Source of the DNA: Candidatus Halarchaeoplasma halalkaliphilum
GTDB taxonomy: Archaea; Thermoplasmatota; Thermoplasmata; Halarchaeoplasmatales; Halarchaeoplasmataceae
Reading direction: 5' to 3'
Length of the DNA stretch: 10,896 nt
Assembly (NCBI GenBank): GCA_007133925.1
Contig: SLLU01000120.1
Span: 1-10,896, forward strand
This document shows positions 7,803 to 10,896 of the stretch, piece by piece. The position numbers and the translations under genes were made by a program. Under the pieces are notes generated by a model. It had not been told where the DNA came from. It saw only the letters and a program-made list of their open reading frames with translations, and ran no database searches. Position 1 is the stretch's first letter. The number at the start of each line of letters is the position of its first letter.

Positions 7803-7810
7803 AAGGTGAT
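7803..7810 (+). promoter_or_regulatory. Shine-Dalgarno of the second protease gene
   Basis: AAGGTGAT directly follows the stop codon of the upstream protease (7800-7802) and ends 6 bases before ATG 7817. It matches the GGTGAT part of the archaeal anti-Shine-Dalgarno complement. With a 14-base gap between genes and no room for a promoter, it supports co-transcription and selects ATG 7817 as the start. Confidence 0.75.
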
Positions 7811-7816
7811 GTCAAA

Positions 7817-10800
7817 ATGAAAAAAAATGTATATGTATGGATGGCTTTTGTGTGCGCGATCATTTTGATCACGGCTACCTTTGCCGTGACCGGAGTGTTC
7901 ATGAGTGAGGAGGAAGAAGTCAACATAGTGATGGTTGAATTCAGAAATGCTCGAGATATCTCGTACCTGCAGTATTCCGGAGCGACCATACTGGAGACCT
8001 ATTCCAACCGTGTCCTCGTTGAGGTATCGGAGGGTGGGTTGAACAACATCCGTTCCGCCGGTATGTCCGTGAACACACTGCCGGCCAGGACCAGAATATC
8101 CGTGAAATCCCATACCTTCGATATCCGTGATGGCATGCCCGAATTCTGTGAAGAGCTCACCATAGACGGATACGGACCAGGTACAGAGGGGCTGTATATA
8201 CTGCATACCATAGGGCCGATCCATCCCCGCTGGGTGACCCTGCTGGAACAGGCGGGAGTAGAGCTCATCAACTACGTTCCCAACTACGCCTACGAGGTGC
8301 GTATGACACCGGCGACCGCTGAGCGAGTGGAAAGGTTGGCTTTCGTAGATTGGTTAGATATTTATCAACCGGGATTCAAACTAGCCAATAATCTTGAACC
8401 GGGCTTGGTTTCTGTAAGGAGGTTAGGTGGTCAAAGAGAGGTCATGGAGGTATTGGATATGTCGATCTTAATGGAATTGGCCCTCGATCCAGATGTATAT
8501 CATATATCCAATTATGAAGAACCTAGAGGCCTGGGCGAAACTGCCTCACAAATCATAGGAGGGGGCTGTTGGGTTTGGGACCCTAATAATAACCCTGACG
8601 AGCCTTTCAGATTGGATCCAAACTTAGGTGAGCCTCCTTTTGCAGGTAATGCTGGCTCCCTAGCTAATCAATTGGGTTACACGGGGAAGGGAGTTACCAT
8701 AGCTGTTGCCGACTTTGGTATCGGCGACGGACGGGTAGGTGATGCAGGGCACGATGATTTTACCGGTAGAGTGATCGGAGGGCATTCTTTCGAGCAGGAC
8801 AATCCCCATTGGTATGATATACATCGACAAAGCCATGGCACCCATTGTACGGGAATCGCCGCAGGAGATACATATCACGGTACAGGAGAACCATATGCAG
8901 GGGGCTACTACGCGTCCCAGGGTTCCGCTCCGGAGGCCGAACTGTTCGCATTGAGAGTTTTTGAAGCGGAAGGTGGTGGGTATACTTGGTCTCCAAAGCA
9001 AGATATCTTCCGGGTACTCGAGGTGGCAGTGCAGGAGTCCGATTCATATATACATACTAATTCTTATGGTGTCAGGGCTTACGGCGCCTACGACATATGG
9101 TCCGAGCTATATGATAGAGCAGTAAGGGATGCCAACAGGGACACGGCCCAAAATGAACCATTGGTAGTAGTTGCTGCTGCAGGTAACGACGGTTGGGTCG
9201 GTGACGGTAGAAACACCATCAATTCACCTGCAACCGGGAAGAACGTTCTCGCTGTAGGTGCTTCGCAACACTATCATGGGTCAGGACCAAGAGGGGGTAT
9301 TGTATCAAGTCCCGATTCAAGCAATGATCTACGTAATCCTGACAATGTGTGGGACGATAGTTCAAGAGGTTGGACAAACGATTATCGTATAAAACCCGAC
9401 GTACTAGCAGTGGGTGAAAACGTGATGTCCACTACATGGGACGGGGGATATATGACATTATCCGGTACCTCCATGGCAGCACCGGCTGCTGCCGGGGCCG
9501 GAGCAGTGGTGGTTCAATGGTACGAAGAACATAACGGATACAGGCCCAGTCCGGCCATGGTAAGAGCTCTTTTGATCAACACCGCGTACGATCTAGACAG
9601 AGGTAGTAACGTTCCCAACCAAGATGAGGGGTGGGGCATGGTCAATTTACCTTCCCTCGTTTATACCGATGTTGATTTTTTTGTCAAAGACCATGATTCC
9701 CTTTTGCAGACCGGGGCAGTAGACGAATATGAGATCATATATGAGAAGAATTCAGAACCATTGAAGCTGACGTTAACGTGGACCGATAAGGAGGCCATGG
9801 AAGGGGATCAGTGGACTCTGAAGAACGATCTCAACCTCGAAATGGTATCCCCTGGTGGTGACGTTTATCGGGGTAATGCTTTCAATTCTGTTGGAGGTGA
9901 AGAGGGGAGCGATACGGGATTCACGTTCCCCAACGTGGATACTATGGCTCCCTTCGACACCACCGGTGACGGATGGGACAACGTCAACAACGTTCAGTGC
10001 ATCTACATACATCCCGACGATCTGGAGGATGGGGTATATACCGTACGGGTCATTGGAGAGAACATACCTGAGGATGCAAACAACGATGGATCCCCAAATC
10101 AGGATTATGCTCTGGTGGTCTACAACGCCATTGGCGAGGAACCGGGGGATCCTCCGGAAGTGACGCTTACAAGACCCCAGGGAGGCGAGACCTTCACCGC
10201 CGGTGAGATAGAGGATATTCTATGGACCGCTACTGCGGGAGATGATCCTGTGGATCACGTATCACTGTTCTACAGCCCGGATGGAGGGATTGTGTGGAAC
10301 ACCATCGAGACCGAGATAGGCGATACCGGCAGTTATACTTGGACGGTGCCAAACGAGCACAGCAGCGATTGCTTACTCAGAGTTCAAGTGAGGGATACTT
10401 CCGGGCGCACAGCCGAAGATGTCAGCGGAGCGTTCTCCATCGAGGGGGTACCGCCGGCACCACCGTCGGGTTTGAACGTAGAGCTATACGGTACGGTCCA
10501 GGCGATATCCAACAGCATGTTCGAAGATGATTACGAGCCATGGGAACTCACCCGTGTGGTGGACGAAGGCGAAGCACGCTGGGACCCGGAGAATCACATA
10601 TATGGTGGTTCAATCTACGTTTCTGTTGAAGCGGAAGGAGAAAACGTGCGACTGACAGAGGATTCATACTGGGAACAGAGCATATATCCCACCTCCGAAG
10701 AGATAATCATATCAAGTGCATTCAGAAAGAACATCTTGTACGACGATGGTTTGGGTTGGGAGACTAAAATACACCGTGCGTTGGTTGAACTCATGGTACA

Positions 10801-10896
10801 CGATACCGATGTAGGGTGGTATACGGTGCTCATGGATGACGAGAACACCCTGGGAGACACGGGTTGGATCGAGTCCGGAGACGTTTCTTACATGCC
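7817..10896 (+). CDS. Second secreted subtilisin-like (S8, KP-43-type) serine protease, 3' end beyond the window
   Basis: The frame from ATG 7817 stays open to the window end, giving 1026 complete codons. The start follows a Shine-Dalgarno and encodes a clear signal peptide (MKKNVYVWMAFVCAIILI onward). Prodomain units 1 and 2 match the upstream paralogue closely; unit 3 is about 24 residues shorter. The catalytic domain is intact and more canonical: Asp299 in VADFGIG, His340 in HGTHCTG, oxyanion Asn457 in AAAGNDG and Ser552 in SGTSMAAP. Substrate-groove motifs differ (TNSYGV here, SNSWGG in the paralogue), suggesting different cleavage preference. A KP-43-like beta-barrel (about 622-777), Kre9-like Ig domain (about 779-878), FN3 start (879) and jelly-roll-like insert (from about 896) follow, nearly identical to the paralogue. 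The remaining FN3 half and the FEPGKGYW tail are expected just beyond the edge (inference). It is probably exported and co-expressed with the first protease to degrade external protein. Confidence 0.92.
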   Translation, partial: MKKNVYVWMAFVCAIILITATFAVTGVFMSEEEEVNIVMVEFRNARDISYLQYSGATILETYSNRVLVEVSEGGLNNIRSAGMSVNTLPARTRISVKSHTFDIRDGMPEFCEELTIDGYGPGTEGLYILHTIGPIHPRWVTLLEQAGVELINYVPNYAYEVRMTPATAERVERLAFVDWLDIYQPGFKLANNLEPGLVSVRRLGGQREVMEVLDMSILMELALDPDVYHISNYEEPRGLGETASQIIGGGCWVWDPNNNPDEPFRLDPNLGEPPFAGNAGSLANQLGYTGKGVTIAVADFGIGDGRVGDAGHDDFTGRVIGGHSFEQDNPHWYDIHRQSHGTHCTGIAAGDTYHGTGEPYAGGYYASQGSAPEAELFALRVFEAEGGGYTWSPKQDIFRVLEVAVQESDSYIHTNSYGVRAYGAYDIWSELYDRAVRDANRDTAQNEPLVVVAAAGNDGWVGDGRNTINSPATGKNVLAVGASQHYHGSGPRGGIVSSPDSSNDLRNPDNVWDDSSRGWTNDYRIKPDVLAVGENVMSTTWDGGYMTLSGTSMAAPAAAGAGAVVVQWYEEHNGYRPSPAMVRALLINTAYDLDRGSNVPNQDEGWGMVNLPSLVYTDVDFFVKDHDSLLQTGAVDEYEIIYEKNSEPLKLTLTWTDKEAMEGDQWTLKNDLNLEMVSPGGDVYRGNAFNSVGGEEGSDTGFTFPNVDTMAPFDTTGDGWDNVNNVQCIYIHPDDLEDGVYTVRVIGENIPEDANNDGSPNQDYALVVYNAIGEEPGDPPEVTLTRPQGGETFTAGEIEDILWTATAGDDPVDHVSLFYSPDGGIVWNTIETEIGDTGSYTWTVPNEHSSDCLLRVQVRDTSGRTAEDVSGAFSIEGVPPAPPSGLNVELYGTVQAISNSMFEDDYEPWELTRVVDEGEARWDPENHIYGGSIYVSVEAEGENVRLTEDSYWEQSIYPTSEEIIISSAFRKNILYDDGLGWETKIHRALVELMVHDTDVGWYTVLMDDENTLGDTGWIESGDVSYM
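8100..8319 (+). repeat. Prodomain-encoding block, second copy
   Basis: Partner of 3961-4180, gapless with about 85% identity by hand count. The same coding frame is kept in both copies. Confidence 0.8.
10097..10896 (+). repeat. C-terminal module block, copy 2 (continues past the window)
   Basis: Partner of 6063-6862 at about 89% identity without gaps. The longest near-identical stretch encodes the middle of the Kre9-like domain, around 10299-10414. Confidence 0.9.

Noticed and set aside
6260..10530. Two similar 78-codon + strand frames (6260-6496 and 10294-10530) that look like a conserved small gene pair
   Set aside because: They are shifted-frame shadows of the conserved Kre9-like and FN3 coding region in the two proteases. 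Their similarity follows from the 89% DNA repeat, and they have no start signals.

Overview
The window looks archaeal, most likely Thermoplasmatota or a related sediment euryarchaeon. The reasons are TATA-box-like promoters next to start codons, a winged-helix/STAND ATPase/TPR regulator of the kind common in archaea, and very large secreted subtilisin-like proteases with Kre9-like and fibronectin modules. The lineage call is inference from gene style; no marker gene is present. All supported genes lie on the + strand. No tRNA, rRNA, CRISPR array or transposase was seen.

Layout. Positions 1-177 are the last 58 codons of a large secreted protein whose C-terminal domain is homologous to that of the complete protease downstream. 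Positions 292-3483 encode a 1063-residue regulator: N-terminal winged helix, AAA_16/STAND-type ATPase, then about a dozen TPRs. A 197-bp intergenic region (3484-3680) carries two TATA-like elements, small symmetric elements and a strong Shine-Dalgarno. Positions 3681-7802 encode a complete 1373-residue S8 (subtilisin/KP-43-like) protease. After only 14 bp a paralogous S8 protease begins at 7817 and runs off the window at 10896 with 1026 codons visible.

Both proteases share one plan: signal peptide, tandem prodomain units, S8 catalytic domain with an intact Asp/His/Ser triad and oxyanion Asn, KP-43-like beta-barrel, Kre9-like Ig-fold, and an FN3 domain apparently split by an inserted jelly-roll-like module. 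The first also ends in a doubled beta-domain bearing the FEPGKGYW signature, and the upstream fragment ends the same way. The second is cut by the window before that point. The three therefore look like a tandem family of exported protein-degrading enzymes, with the STAND/TPR regulator as a possible local controller (inference).

The most notable signal is mosaic conservation between the two proteases. About 800 bp of the C-terminal modules align without gaps at roughly 89% by hand count, and 220 bp of the prodomain at roughly 85%, while the third prodomain unit and catalytic core are clearly more divergent and gapped. Base composition follows the same boundaries: about 38% GC in the divergent third prodomain unit and about 56% in the conserved C-terminal part. 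This suggests gene conversion of the flanks or exchange of the catalytic core.
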